Below, piece by piece: positions 25,024 through 37,492 of a stretch of 64,000 bases of DNA (positions within the stretch are counted from its first letter, which is position 1; the number at the start of each line of letters is the position of its first letter). A program made the position numbers and the translations under genes. Source of the stretch: Glebionis coronaria (Eukaryota; Streptophyta; Magnoliopsida; Asterales; Asteraceae); contig CM046875.1 in assembly GCA_025667525.1 (NCBI GenBank), positions 207,262,271 to 207,326,270 on the forward strand, written 5' to 3'. The notes beneath the pieces are model-generated. The model was not told where the DNA came from. It ran no database searches and was given only the letters and a program-made list of their open reading frames with translations.

Positions 25024-26334
25024 CTAATTATCATTGGGGAAGGTGACTTGGTCGAGGTCATCCAAAGAAGGGACTTCCCCACCAAAGTAGTTCTTAACCC
25101 TATGACCATTCACCTTAAAGTTAGGACCATCATTTTGAGCTAGCTCGATGGTCCCATATGGAAAGACTTGGGTGATGGTGAATGGTCCGGACCAACGGGA
25201 TTTCAACTTGCCAGAAAATATTTCAATCGAGAATTAAAAAGCAACACTTGATCTCAATGTTAAAAACCCGGTTTTTAATTTTTGAGTCATGAAACTTTTT
25301 ATTCTTTTCTTTGTAAATCAATGAATTATCATAAGCAATGTCTCTTAATTTATCAAATTCATTTAATTCCACTTTTTGGTGTTTTCCTGCAGTCTCAATG
25401 TCGTCATTACAATGCTTTAGGGCCCAATAAGCTTTGTGTTTGAGTTTAATTGGCAAGTGACAATTCTTCCCATACACAAGCTCATAGGGAGTGCATCCAA
25501 TAGGCATCTTATGAGCGATACGAAAGGCCCATAAAGCATCGTCAAGTTTGTCCAACCAAGATTGCCGGTTCTCTTCTATCGACCTTTCCAAAATCCTCTT
25601 TAAAGCTCAGTTTGAAACCTCGACTTGACCACTCGTTTGTTGGTGATAAGTCGTAGAAAGACGATGTGTAGCCCCATATTTCTTTAGAACCTTTTCGAAT
25701 TGGTCATTAAAAAATAGGTTCCACGATCGCTTATGATAGCACGAGGGGTTCTAAACCGAGAAAATAATTGCTTCAAAAACTTGACTACCACACGAGCATT
25801 GTCCATGGGAAAAGCCTTGGCTTCCACCCACTTCGATAGGTAGTTAACGGAGAGAATGATGTATTTATTACCACGAGATGATGGGAGCGGCCCCATAAAA
25901 TCAATGCCCCACACGTCAAAGATCTCACACACTTGGATGATATTTTGTGGCATTTCATCATTTTGTGAGGCTTTTTCTTGACGTTGTCATGAGTCACACG
26001 ACTTGATTAGTGTGTGAGCATCTCGGTAAATAGTAGGCCAAAAGAAACCGGCATCAAAGACTTTCTTCCCCGTGAGATTTTCACCATGGTGACCACCCGT
26101 AGGTCCCTCGTGACAAGATCTAAGGATATTAGTAGCTTCGGTGCCAAATACACAACGTCGAATGATTTGATTCGCACAAATCTGAAAGAGATAAGGGTCC
26201 TCCCAAAAATAGCACTTGACATCACGAAAGAATTTTCGTTTTTGTTGTGTCGTCATACCCTTGATTATGAAATTGCCCGTATGGTAATTTGCGATGTCCG
26301 TAAACCATGCGGTTGAAGAATCTTCTTTAGAATT
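25024..26334 (-). pseudogene. Broken Athila integrase gene (element B)
   Basis: The last part of Pol. Pieces in coding order: zinc-binding region with RRCV and [10 protein letters not shown] (26256-25987, ends in a stop); catalytic core start with [10 protein letters not shown], then AIISDRG (25953-25684); [12 protein letters not shown] to SLIYKEK (25591-25223); C-terminal SRWSGPF to VKNYFGGEV (25206-25024). At least three frame breaks or stops separate them, so no active integrase can be made. The first two catalytic Asp residues are visible; the Glu region falls in the break near 25600-25680. The upstream part is cut off by element E, whose LTR starts at 26335. Confidence 0.88.
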
Positions 26335-27252
26335 TGATATGAGTGAAATCTCATATCAATTATATCATATTTAACCCTAAAACACAAAGAAAAATACCAG
26401 ATTTAATGTGTAAAAGCAGTATTATGGGTATTCTTTGTTGTTTGTGCTTGTGTAGGTAAAAAGATACAAATTTGATGCAAACATGGATTCCAAGGCATTT
26501 ATACTGAAGAAAAGACAAAAGAAGGACAAAATATGACAAGTCAAAGGACCTTTCTTGACAAGCTATAAAAGTTGAGGGACTTAAAGTGTCAAGATAGAAA
26601 AGTCAAGAACAAAGTCAAATCTGGTCAAAGTCAAAGTCAAAGTCAACAAGTTAAGGGGTCACTTATGGTGAAGTACAAAGTCCAAGGGCCAAGAATGACA
26701 AGTTTTTGAAGTCTAGAACTCAAGATAGAAAGCTGATAACCAAAGGGACCTAAATTGCCAAATATGGAAAGATAAAGAGGAGTGATCTGTGTGCTATCGC
26801 CCTCATCCAATCAGAAACCAGTATTTTCGTTACAAGGATGGCCAGCTAAGTCTCATTAATGAAGGAAGAGAGTGTGCCAATCGTATCTCAACAGTAAAGA
26901 GCACTAAGACATGTCCACCAATCACAAAGCTCCACACAACATACCTTCACTGTTACTATGGCTTATGATCCGAGTGAAAATTATTGAGCCTATCATAACA
27001 TGCCATGTGGATCTTTTAAGCCCATATCATGGAGCAAGATTTATAAACTTTCATGAAAAGCTTCCAACTTCAAAAGTGATCGTCATCACTAGGCGAAGTC
27101 AACCCACTTGGTTAATCAACATTTCATCATAGGAATAATTTTCCCTAAATTTGATCAAGAACACGAATTTTCAATTGAGCAGATGAAGACACCTAGCAAC
27201 TTCTGATTGGTTGGAACACGTCATCAACACCTCCTTCATTCCATTTTCACTC

Positions 27253-27260
27253 TATAAATA
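27253..27260 (+). promoter_or_regulatory. Candidate TATA box of element E LTR
   Basis: TATAAATA in a TCTATAAATACTAG context, the best TATA match in this LTR. Confidence 0.5.
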
Positions 27261-28879
27261 CTAGTAGAATAGTTCATTTTGTACAGTTAGCTAGTGTGTG
27301 AAAACACACACATTTACCCTTTCTCTCTCAATCTTGTTTTCAGTTAGTAGTTCTAACTTCTTAAAGTGTCTGACAATCACTTTAAGAAAGTTAGTTAGTT
27401 AGTTAAAACTGTTGTAACAAATCACTCCATTAATGAAACTTCATTTTCCTTAAATTCACTTCTCAATCTCATTTCACTTGCATTCTCATACTACCTACTG
27501 TTATAAGCTTGATTCTGTTGTACTTATATGAACAATGAAAGTTTTGTGATTGATTTGGATGCTTTGTTCAAGAATTCAGACATTAGCAGTTCATTTCTAT
27601 AGCTCAGACTAGCCAAATTCCATTACAGACCTTTGTAGCAGGGAAAGTGAGATTATTATGATAGTTGTTGCAAAAATGGTCACTAGTTGATGATAGTTGG
27701 AGTTGATTAGTGAAAAAGTGAGCTCAACGCTCTACTTCTTCATCAAAGGAGCCTTCAATAGTTCTCATAAGCTCTCGTTACTATTTTCCTCTAAAAATCA
27801 GTTTGCATGCTACTTTTCATGTATTAGTGTAAAGCTACTTGAAAATGCATGTTACTTGTTCATTTTGAGGTATCTGATATGCTTTGATTGGTTATTAGCT
27901 TTATCTGTTTGATTTGTTAAGTCTTCATAGCTTATCTTGTGCTTATTTCAGTAAACCAGTGTTTGGATCTACTCTTGATTTTTGAATCAGTGTTAGAAAG
28001 TTGTTGTTTAGTGTTGGTTTACACTCAATAGTTGGTCACTAGTAAATGTTCAAAGTTTTGGAGTCAAACTCCAAGTCAAACCGGCAAAAGGATATAAAAA
28101 TCATTGGGTCAGTTTTATCACCAAAAACATGCCTTATTTAATTAGCTCTCAATTCTTCATTTTTAGGAGTTAGAGTGTGAAATTTGTTTCCGAGTATAGC
28201 TTAATATCTCAGCTTTCTAGATATATAAGGTAGATCATACAGTTCTCACAATTAAGCAAGAAATAAGCCTTAGAATAAGCATCAAAACAAAGTGAAGTTT
28301 CTGTGATAAAGTATTAACTGATTTTCAATATCTTCTTATTCCTTTCATAAACATGCCAAATTTCTTTCACAAAACAGCATAATAAGCTTAGAAAATAAGT
28401 TTAGACCAAAGTCAAACTTGGTCAAACTTGGTCAACGCTTGGTCAAAATAAGCCAAATTTAGCTTATTTGATTTTCTGGCTTATTCCTTGGTGCTTTTTG
28501 AGATTTTCTTGGATAGGTGTTCCTTAATTGGCCTATAGTTCATATTTTGAGAAATACAACTCTAGTGCTTATCCCAATAAGTTGATTCAGTAAAAGTGGC
28601 TTATTACAAAATTGCTTATTGAGCTTATAGGGCTTTTTAGCTGAATTACTTGAAACTGACTAGGTGAATTTGCATTTGCAAACTTTTGAGACTTATTTCA
28701 GCTTATTTGGTGGCCTGTAACTCTAGATAGAGCTTATTGAAATCTATAAGCCCGTTTTCATAAAGTAGTTCTTTTAATTGCAAATTGGTCCCTAGTAATT
28801 AGGAGTTTGGTTAATCAGTTAAAAATAGTTTTAACTTTCGAGGTTTTTCAATTAAGTCCTCAGATTTGTTGGTTAGTTA

Positions 28880-28884
28880 CATTT
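28880..28884. repeat. Target-site duplication CATTT, left of copia
   Basis: Repeated at 61880-61884, directly outside the other copia LTR. Confidence 0.88.
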
Positions 28885-29252
28885 TGTTAATCCCATATCA
28901 ATCCATAACACAAGATTTGGAAGAGATATTTATAGAGAGAAAGAGAAGAAAAGTAGAGAGAGAAACAAGAGAGATTTTGGAAGGTTAATGTTTACTAGAG
29001 AGAGAAAGTAAAATGAACCAACACCCTCTTCAGCACATGGAAGAGGGTATATATTCCCTTGTCTTTTGGGCCTTGGGTTTAAGTGACTTGGGCCGGGCTT
29101 GGCTTTGTCTTGGGCTTACGCCCCTAACTTATACAATATTAGCTTAAAGTCCAAGCCCGGATTTCCCGACTAACCTATTACAATACAAGACCAATAACGA
29201 CTAAGATGACCTATTACATTCTTGTTCGACTATATAAAATATACGGCTAACA
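28885..29252 (-). repeat. Copia 3' LTR (complete)
   Basis: 368 bp. In element orientation it starts TGTTAGCCG and ends GGGATTAACA, canonical TG...CA. It includes an AGAG-rich patch. Confidence 0.88.
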
Positions 29253-29849
29253 ATCTCCCCCAATGTATCGGTCATCTTAAAAAGCTTAAAAATCATAAGA
29301 TGATTGAGTGAATACATTCTTGTAGAGGAGATCTTCCTACTTTGGTCTTGTATCGTGGTCTTCATCTTGTTTGTAACAGTTTTGTTCCTTCATGCCTTGT
29401 GATCTTTATCTTTAGCCTTTGTCATTTGACTTTGAGTGCTTGAGATCTTTATCTTGTACTCCTTGTGACTAAGATAACCCTTTTACATTCTTACATTCTT
29501 AGGTATCTTGATTACCGCCATCTTGTGCTCTTGTGACTTCTGAATCGACATCGGTTAGTACACAGCTACGCCACCTTCTTGATATGCAGCAACATATATA
29601 GACACAGATAAAATGGCTTTGAACATTTCATCCTAACTCGGTCGCATTCTACCTCCGGTCGGTGAAGACTGTTAGACGGTATCAGATACCGTACCTGTGA
29701 TCGGATAGATTCGATTAAGAACCTCCTTGACAGGGTTTCCCGGCGGTAGTAGCCAGTTCTCTTTACTCGACCGTCTCAAAGCAGACTGCGAACGTAAAGA
29801 GTGAATCATAAGGATAAATTATCCGTCTGATTAGAGTCGTCAATTCAGA

Positions 29850-30243
29850 ATACCTGGAACAAGTTTGATTCTATAAGAATCGCACCATTGTTGCTTTCCA
29901 GTTTGTCACAAGCTCGATTCATAAAGAATCTTGCGAGTCACCTACCGCAGTGCTGTTTGATGTTGACACTGGAAGGATTTCCATTCGTCACTGTGAACAC
30001 TAATGAGTGTCACTCTGAATGTTCTGGCAAGATCACACGGATTTTGCGAAGAAACCTGGAATCAAGTTTGAATCAATTAAGAATCGAAACTTAGTTGCTT
30101 TCCAGTTCTCACAAGTTTGATTCGTGTAGAATCGCACAAGTTACCTACCATGAGCTTGTTTAATGCTGGCTCAAGCAGGATTTCCATCTTCATTGTGAAT
30201 CGTATCACTCAGATGTTCTGGCAATATCACAAGGATAATGCGT
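29850..30243. repeat. Diverged direct repeats, period about 200 bp
   Basis: TTGTTGCTTTCCAG (29888) and AGTTGCTTTCCAGTTCTCAC (30091) begin two blocks. Both continue with GATTC, AGAATC, CACCTACC or TACCTACC, AGGATTTCCAT and TGTTCTGGCAA in the same order. A partial third block precedes them. Confidence 0.6.
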
Positions 30244-31478
30244 AGGACTCGATTGTGTCCTAATGAGATGATATATTGATCTCTTTTGGCTCTAGACTCA
30301 ATAAGTGCATTTGGTAATCGGAGGCTGGAGCAGACTGCCACCTTTTCAATATTAACTAACTCGGAGTGGGAAAGTCAATAGATACGTGTTGATCTCCGTG
30401 ACAATGAGACAAGTTTCTTTTGAGAGAAACTCGAATGGCTGGGAAGGGTTGTGCATTGCATCACTGGGTCCATGATGACTTGTCTTCAATAGATGTATTG
30501 ACCCGGTTTCTGCCTAAGTTGCATAGAATATTCAACTCCTTCAATGCTTACTAATACGTCATCACTAGCACCTTGTTGTGATTGTTCTAGTGCTAAATTA
30601 AGTAATTGGTCCGCATTCAGCTTCATTCAACTCCATCTTTCCTAAGGACGACTATTTCTAGCTATGGAATGTCCTTGGGTAGATCCCTCCGGTTCTGGTC
30701 GGATCATAGGACTTAGTTTCCTATCCTAAACCACCTTTTGACTCCAACATTCCTTCGTGGATAGTAGGTTGTTTTGGGTATAGATCGTAACCATTAAACC
30801 ATTGAAAACCATTCAAAATGCTTGATAAAAATCAAAACTTTTAACACTTTGAAAGTTTTACATTTCCAAAAAGCTCCCCCTACACACATGCATCAATATA
30901 CGAAATAGTTTGGCATGTGGAGGAAAGAGTTGCACTTGAGTCTTTAAGATCACATGTTGCGATATGTTAAATTTTAATCACATTTTCTCCCCTATCTCTA
31001 ATATAAAAATATAATATTAGAGATACCAATTGATTAAAATATGACAATTTTCTAAAAATCGACGGGAGAGAAACATGTGTGCACGCATGAATCATGGAAC
31101 TTTTTCAGTCGGGATGCTCCCCCTTAACAATATATGTGTGTCTTGAGCCAAAATTTGACAAAATTTTGGAGAAAGGACACCACAAAATATGTTGAGGTAC
31201 GGAGATGAAATGCCTTTACCGATAATATATATGACAGATTTATTATCATTTTCAGAATGTGTTGGATACATAAAATATGACAATTTTAGAGATGTACCCA
31301 ACAACATTAAAAGGCTTGATTTTAAAACGCTCCCTCTCAAAAATTGATCAAAATAACATATGACATTTTGAGATAAAAACCTATTATGAGGAAGGGAGTG
31401 TTGAACACACAATTTTGAAAGATTTAGAAAAACCTTTTGAGAAAGTCTTGAAAAATTGTGTTCAACGGTTTTAAAATA

Positions 31479-31567
31479 ATCAGGATAGAAGACTTCTCTT
31501 CTATTGCTTAGGGAAAGCGCACGATCAGGATAGAAGACTTCTCTTCTATTGCTTAGGGAAAGCGCAC
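31479..31567. repeat. Perfect tandem duplication, 45-bp period
   Basis: A 44 bp sequence starting ATCAGGATAGAAGACTTC occurs at 31479-31522 and again at 31524-31567 without a change, which suggests a recent duplication. Confidence 0.9.
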
Positions 31568-31878
31568 TGAAACGTACACTCCCCTTTCGGGTCCGTTTTT
31601 CATGGACTCAAAACTTTGATTGTTTTGTGACTAGCTCATGACCGAGAAAAATAAATTTCCCGTTGTGAAGGATAAGTTATCATCCGTGATAAACTTTCCT
31701 TAAGTTGAAATTCGAGTTCTAAGCTGACATTTACTTAGAAAACGTTTTTCAGGAACTTAAAAAGTTTGAATATTTTTATGAGAAGCTCATTACCGAGAAA
31801 TATGTCCGAGATAAACTTTCCTTAGTTGAGGTCCGAGTCCTAAGCTGTGATGCGCTTAGAAGTCATTATGAGAGAATA

Positions 31879-32870
31879 TCAAGCAGCTTCATTTGCCAAA
31901 ACCTCCAAGTCTTCTGGAGTCATATACTTCATACCAAGACGGCCAACGAGATACTGAAACCTATTTTGTGATAGGTCTTTAGTAAACAAGTCTGCTATCT
32001 GGTACTTAGTTCTGACAAAGTATAATTCCACGATACCACGTTCCACTTGTTCCTTGATGAAGTGATATCTGACGGCGATGTGCTTGGTACGGGAGTGCTG
32101 AACCGGATTGCAAGAGATGGCTATGCTGACTTTGAGTCACAATACATAGGTATTTTATCAAAGTGGAAGCCATAATCCGTGAGTTGAGTTCTCATCCAGA
32201 GGACTTGAGCACAACACGCGGATAGAGCCACATATTCTGCTTCAGCTGATGAGAGCGAAGTGCAATCCTTCTTCTTTGACGACCAGCTCAAAAGCTTCTC
32301 TTCCCCTAGAAATTGTACGCTACCAGAAGTGCTTTTTCGACTATCAAGGCAACCTGCGTGATCAGAATCTGAAAAAGCTGTTAGATGAAAACCGGTTCCC
32401 TTCGGATACCAGAGTCCCATGTGAATGGTATTCTTAAGGTACCGAAAGATCCGTTTAACCTCTTTGAGGTGATTTTGAGTAGGTCTGGCTTGATATCGTG
32501 CACAATAGCATGTGGCATGATGAATATCAGGCCTGCTGGTTGTAAGGTACATAAGTGACCCGATCATACTGCGATATCGCGTTTGATCTACGGGATATGA
32601 GTATAAGTCAGCGTCTAGGGATGTGGTCGAAAATGGTGTACCAACGCGAGCACATGAGGTCATACCATGCTTTTTAAGTATCTCTTGAGCATACTTAGCT
32701 TGGTTTATGAAGATACCACGTGGGGATTGATGAATTTGGAGGCCTAAAAAGAATTTTAGCTCCCCCATCATTGACATTTCAAATCTGCTGTGCATTAATT
32801 TTTCAAAACGTTTTGAAAGTTTTGGGTTCGTAGAACCAAAAATAATGTCATCAACATAAACTTGCACCAG
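31879..32870 (-). pseudogene. Copia RT end and RNase H (broken)
   Basis: Continues the RT that stops at 56858. Starts with VQVYVDDIIFGS (RT catalytic YVDD), then MSMMGELKFFLG and RNase H motifs SDSDHAG, RKSTSGS, SSAEAEYVALS and YCDSKSA. The frame breaks near 32120, after which the normal end of RNase H can still be read in another frame to a stop at 31879-31881. RT YVDD and the RNase H acidic residues visible here are intact. The gene is dead because of this frameshift, the C insertion and earlier breaks. Confidence 0.87.
32866..32870. repeat. Target-site duplication (ACCAG), left of element C
   Basis: Pairs with ACTAG at 56858-56862, with one transition between the copies. The RT reading frame joins properly across the element once one copy is discounted. 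Confidence 0.75.
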
Positions 32871-34608
32871 TGATACATGCGTTTTTGTATGGGTTCAGAT
32901 TTAGTTCTCGGTATCTCCTCGAATTGATCACGGTTCTAAGTGGAATGATTTGTTCTTGGTTAATAAAAGGTGTTGGTTTGTTTATCTATTTGAAACTAAT
33001 AGCAATTAAATATAAATGTCGTTGAGTGAAAAGAGTTTTAAAGATTAGACAAAAATAACGAGTTGAAAATAAATGTTTGAAAACTTAAAGGCAAAATTAG
33101 AAAAATGCTTGAACATTTAATAAAACTAATACTTAAAAACTTTGTAAAAACGAAAAACTAAATCCGTCGGAAAGTTGTCAAATCGGAATCCCTGGTCGGA
33201 ATAGGCTAATCGTAATAAGCACACACCAAATCGGAATATATTCTGATCAGCTGATCGGAATGTAAACAAGCCCCACAGTCGGAATAATTAAAAATAACCA
33301 AATCGGAATATTCAAAATTAAATCAAATCGGAATGCTTTAAAATTGACTCCAATCGGAATGTTTAAATAAGTGCAAATCGGAATGTCATGAAAGCTCACA
33401 ATCGGAATAAACCAAAACACCCTAATCGGAATCCACTAAAACCCTATTCCGATCTGACTGATCGGAATGTGAAGACTGCCACAATCGGAATACGAAAACC
33501 CTTTTCCGATCTAATGATCGGAAAGAGGGTGCTGTGCTCGGAATAACCCAATCGGAAAAGGGTTTATACCCTTTCTGATTTACCCCTTTGATCCGAAAAC
33601 AATAAGCAAGGTGATAAGCTATGGGAATAAGCCAACACCAAAACTAGCACGAATCTAAAATGAATCGGATCCATAAGCTCAAATAACAACTTATCTAAAC
33701 TTAAATTAAGCAAACTTTTGAATCAAACCATAAAAAGATGAACTTTTTAAGAAAAACTTTTAAAAAGGTAAATAAGCTAAACAAATAAATAAGCCAATAA
33801 GCACAAAGATCTTAAAGCTTATTCATATGAGAACTTAAATAAACATAAAAAGATCAACTTTTTAAGCACGAAAACATAGATGAACAACACGGATCATAAG
33901 TAATTCGTACCAAAAGTGAATCAAAATCAAAGAAAGGTAGAAAGAGAATAAAGATTAAAAGCTTAAACTTAAACTTGATTAATGAAATTAACAATACAAA
34001 GGTTTAATCTTGAAAGATTAAAAGAAAGAGAGATGAAAACTCAGTGAGAGAAAGTTGAGAACTTTCTCTCTCTAAAACTAGAGAAAATGAAAAACTAAAA
34101 CTAAAACTAACTAGTCCCCAAAATGGTGAAGTGAAGTCTTATTTATAGGCGTGTGCTTGTGGGCTTGTGAATGGGCTTTGTTTTTGGGCTTCTTTTCTTC
34201 TTTCTTCTTTAGTCTTTACGTTTCTTCAAATAAACGTTTCCGGCTTTGGAGTTTGAGAAGTGTCGGTGAATAAGTCCAACTCGTCTTATAATCTTTTCTT
34301 TAATAGACTCAAGTTCTTCGACATATATGAATCTTCCATCTTTGGCCCTTTTCTTCGATAAATCTTCAAATAGGCACAATGACTTCAAATCTTTTGCATC
34401 TCTTGGACAATAGACTTCGTCTTGAGTCTTTTTCTTCGATAAAACCCGTGCAATCCCATGTTTTCTTCAATATTCATCCGGTTGACTCTGAAAACACAAT
34501 AAACACAAAAACCACGCATAATTCCAAACAAATGATATTAAACACGCGTTTTGGTCTTGTTTTAGCCAGAAATAAGTGGTAAAAGGATGGGTGTTTTCAC
34601 ACCTATCA
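32871..34608 (-). repeat. Element C 3' LTR
   Basis: In element orientation TGATAGGTG ... ACATGTATCA-like end (GCATGTATCA). The terminal hairpin arms at 34586-34607 are GGTGT-GAAA-ACACC on the sense strand with a GNRA-type loop. TATA box TATAAAT (minus) at 34141-34147. Confidence 0.92.
33167..33557. repeat. Array of TCGGAA words in element C LTR
   Basis: Seventeen TCGGAA plus two inverted TTCCGA in about 390 bp, mostly within ATCGGAAT, at irregular 12-35 bp spacing. The same array is at 55416-55806 and a related one at 54640-55085. It lies downstream of the TATA box in element orientation, so it is in transcribed LTR. Confidence 0.85.
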
Positions 34609-34609
34609 A

Positions 34610-34614
34610 ATCCC
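34610..34614. repeat. Target-site duplication ATCCC, left of element D
   Basis: Repeated at 46443-46447. Removing D and one copy rebuilds a normal C 3' LTR/PPT junction. Confidence 0.88.
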
Positions 34615-37492
34615 TGAAACTAAAAATTTTGCTAGGCAAATTCTTTTAATCGTTTTTTCCTCGACTCACTCGAATTGAAAGTCAACTTTATCGTAGAGAT
34701 TAATTGTTTTTGGTGACGATATCTTTTTGAATTTTTTTAAACTATTAGAAAACAATTTAAAAATTAAAACTAATTTAAATAAATCTATTTTAAAACTAAT
34801 TGAAAATATAAAACTTAACAAGAATAAAAATTTAAATCTAATTTAAACTAATTAAAAATATAAAACTTTAAAACTAATAATGACTTTTAAATAAAATCTA
34901 TTTTGAAAATAAAACTAAAACCTAATTAATTTTAAACTAAAAAACTTTTTAATTTAAATCTAAAGAAATTTTAAACTAAATTTAAATCTAATAAAATTTA
35001 AACTAATTTTAAAAGTAAATAAAAATTAAAATATATTTTTTTTCTCTTTATTATTTTATAAAAACAGATTAAAAGAAATTTTAAATAAACTTTTTATATA
35101 AAGTAAATAAACTTTAAACTAATTTAATAAAATAAAAACTGCCAAATTGAATTAACCTATATTAATCTAAAGCTGGAAAGATAAACACAAATAAGTGGCT
35201 AGAGCAAGTGGTTGAAGCGTTGGGTAGAGATGCGGGAGGTCACAGGTTCGAGTCCTGTGACAGACAAATCTTGCCAATTTTTTTTTTTTATGGAACTTTG
35301 ATTTTCTTGGACAGTGTAAACCTCAGACCAATTGGGTCTGAGGAGTGTGCAAAAACAAAGATCACAAACCAATAGCAGTAAACAGAAACAAATAAGCAGT
35401 AATCATAAGCTAATAAAAAAACTGAAAGGCAAAATCAATAAGCAAATATAAGACAAACCTAAAATAAGCTATAAGAGACGCAATAAGAAGGAATCGATTA
35501 AACAAACAAAAGCTGAAAACCACAATCCAAACAGTCGACTATATAACTTTATAAGCAGAAATCAAATTAAGCAGGAAACTCAATAACCTTATCAAAACTA
35601 AATAAGCAGATTCTAATGCTAACCGACTCCAAACATAATCGAAGAATCAATAAGCAGATAACCAAATAAGCTGATAACAAATAATCTTCATAAGCAAATC
35701 CCAATAACTAGAAACTAAGCAGATTCAAGCAATCTAATATCTATCTAATTCAAACTAGCATATTAATCAAAATTAAAACATTAACAATAAAAGTAAAGGA
35801 GATTTGAGCACCTTTTTGAAGAATCCGTTGAGACGTAGACGTGCGCTGAGCAGTCTAAGAACCGAAACAAATATCAAACACCGCCTTTAATCTTAACCAT
35901 ATCATCAACAAATTAATTTCGAACGAAGCTAAACTAACACCACCGTTAATCGAACCTCAACCGGATGAACAGTGCAAAGGAAAAAATCTTCGAACCAATT
36001 ATCTTCAACCAAACAGTGCCTTTAATTGATTTTCCCAGTGGGGAAAATCAAATTTACTTTCCTTTATTTTTTTTTTTTATCAACGAGAACAAACAGCCAA
36101 TATTTTTAACAGAGTAAAAAAAAGGGAAAGTAACTGAATATTAAAAATCGAAACACAAATTAAAGCTAAATAGACTTTTTCATTAATTAATTAAAAAAAA
36201 TTACAATACTGGAAAATAGAGATTACAATATTAAAACCCTAATTAACTATTTTTCTAGAAATTAAAAATAAAGAAAAGCATAAAAAAATTACATGATTGA
36301 GGAGGGTTTTTATAAGGATCCCTCGAACCTTCTAGGTAAACTTGGTGAACACGGAGTAAGATCTTGACCGCTAATCTGCTATTCCTTTCTCTTTCTCTAA
36401 TCTTGCGGTGGACAATCTTCTTTCTTCACAAAGATCGCCAGCGTGGAAGATTTGTCCTTCTTGTGTTTCTTCAATGAGGACGTGGCCTAATTTGATTGGA
36501 GGAGTGGTGATGGTGAGGTGTTAACACCAATCACATAAAGCCACGTATGTAGAGAGAGAGGACCACAGTTGGTGGAGCTGCGAAAAAGATGGGGATTTAA
36601 TCCCAATCCTTGTGAATCACACGAATTGGGTAAAACCCCCAATTTTTACCATTTGATTTTCACTGGATATGGGATTAGGGTTATGGGTGATGCGTGATAT
36701 TTGGGGGAGATGAAGTGGGAGAGAGAAAGTATTTCCTTGTTTGTATCGGATGTGGGGATGGGGTAAAAAAAAGTCTTTTATTTATTTGTTTAGAGTGAAT
36801 GGTATCACGTGTGTGTGTGGAACGGGATTAAGAAAACCGGGTGTTGACCAACACTTTTGACTAGCAAAAATTGTTTTCTCCGTCCAAATTATTCACCAAA
36901 TGGCCTGTGTGATCCAAACTCAATTTTCCACACAACTTTTGGGCTTTTACAATTCGTTTAAATGATATAGTGCCAATAAACGGGCTTGGGGCCCAAATGT
37001 TCTTTCAATACATGAATTTTAGATCGGGTTTTATGATTGGGCCCTAATCTCTTATTTCCATCCGTCTATTGATTATAGTTTTGGGCCTATTGGGCTTTGA
37101 TCAAACAAACAACTTCTCAAGTCCATAAATTGGCTTAAAGGCCCAATATCCAATTGTGGGGCCCACTTGGCTCGTGAACTCGACAAATGATTAAATCCGC
37201 TAAAGTCGATCTCAGTTTTGGCTTCTAAGATCTTTTTCTTCATTCTTGTGTCGGTTTTCATGATCTTTGCACACTTTTGGACTTTTGATCTTGTCTTCGT
37301 TTCTTTCTTGACTTTTCTTCGACATTTGACCGTGAAATCCCGTGTTTTCTCTTCTTTTGATCATTTGTACCTATTTAAACACAAAAACACAAAACCACGC
37401 GTAATTTTGACATTTACGATATAAAACACATGATTAGGTCTTGTTTTTCCTTGATTTTAGTGGCAAAAGGATAAGTGTTTACACACTTATTA
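34615..37492 (-). repeat. Element D 3' LTR
   Basis: Sense start TAATAAGTGTG with a perfect hairpin ATAAGTGT-GTAA-ACACTTAT (37471-37490), sense end TTTTTAGTTTCA. The part at 34730-35110 is almost only A and T. TATA box (TATAAAA, minus) at 36309-36315. Confidence 0.92.
35194..35266 (+). other. tRNA-like sequence with Pol III A and B boxes (SINE-like), inside D LTR
   Basis: TGGCTAGAGCAAGTGG (35196-35211) resembles an A box. GGTTCGAGTCC (35245-35255) is a perfect B box within a T-arm ACAGG-TTCGAGT-CCTGT. No matching acceptor 5' strand exists, so it is not a functional tRNA gene. A T-run follows at about 35279. It is in both LTRs and antisense to the element. Confidence 0.6.

Larger units (their letters stand above)
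22701..26334 (-). mobile_element. Element B: Athila-type fragment (LTR piece, 3' UTR, integrase)
   Basis: Minus-strand remnant. From right to left: broken integrase, stop-proximal hairpin, 3' UTR, PPT, start of the 3' LTR. The left end is cut by the Sirevirus-like LTR fragment and the right end by element E in the middle of pol, so the rest of B should lie on both sides of the window. LTR start, PPT and integrase C-terminus are very close to element A, so the two are related families. Confidence 0.85.
26335..28884 (+). repeat. Element E 5' LTR, first segment
   Basis: Starts with an inverted repeat TGATATGAG (26335-26343)/CTCATATCA (26350-26358). It carries runs of GTCAAA near 26625-26650, a TATA box, and a downstream part rich in AATAAGC words. 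No coding region supported. Confidence 0.75.
29253..31878 (-). other. Copia PPT and long 3' UTR
   Basis: The PPT next to the LTR reads TTGGGGGAGATT on the minus strand (29253-29264). Further sense-strand purine tracts occur near 30875, 31120 and 31335, as in the multiple PPTs known from Sireviruses. I see no gene. A 106-codon reading frame at 31092-31412 has no recognisable feature. Confidence 0.65.

Noticed and set aside
31092..31412. Possible extra gene (106 codons) in the copia 3' UTR
   Set aside because: No motif, no signal or membrane pattern of an env-like protein, and surroundings are non-coding repeats.
33167..33557. CRISPR-like or satellite array of ATCGGAAT
   Set aside because: The repeated unit is only 6-8 nt with irregular spacing inside an LTR of a plant retroelement.
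35194..35266. Functional tRNA gene
   Set aside because: T-arm and Pol III boxes are present, but no 5' strand pairs with the acceptor side and no proper anticodon arm can be drawn.
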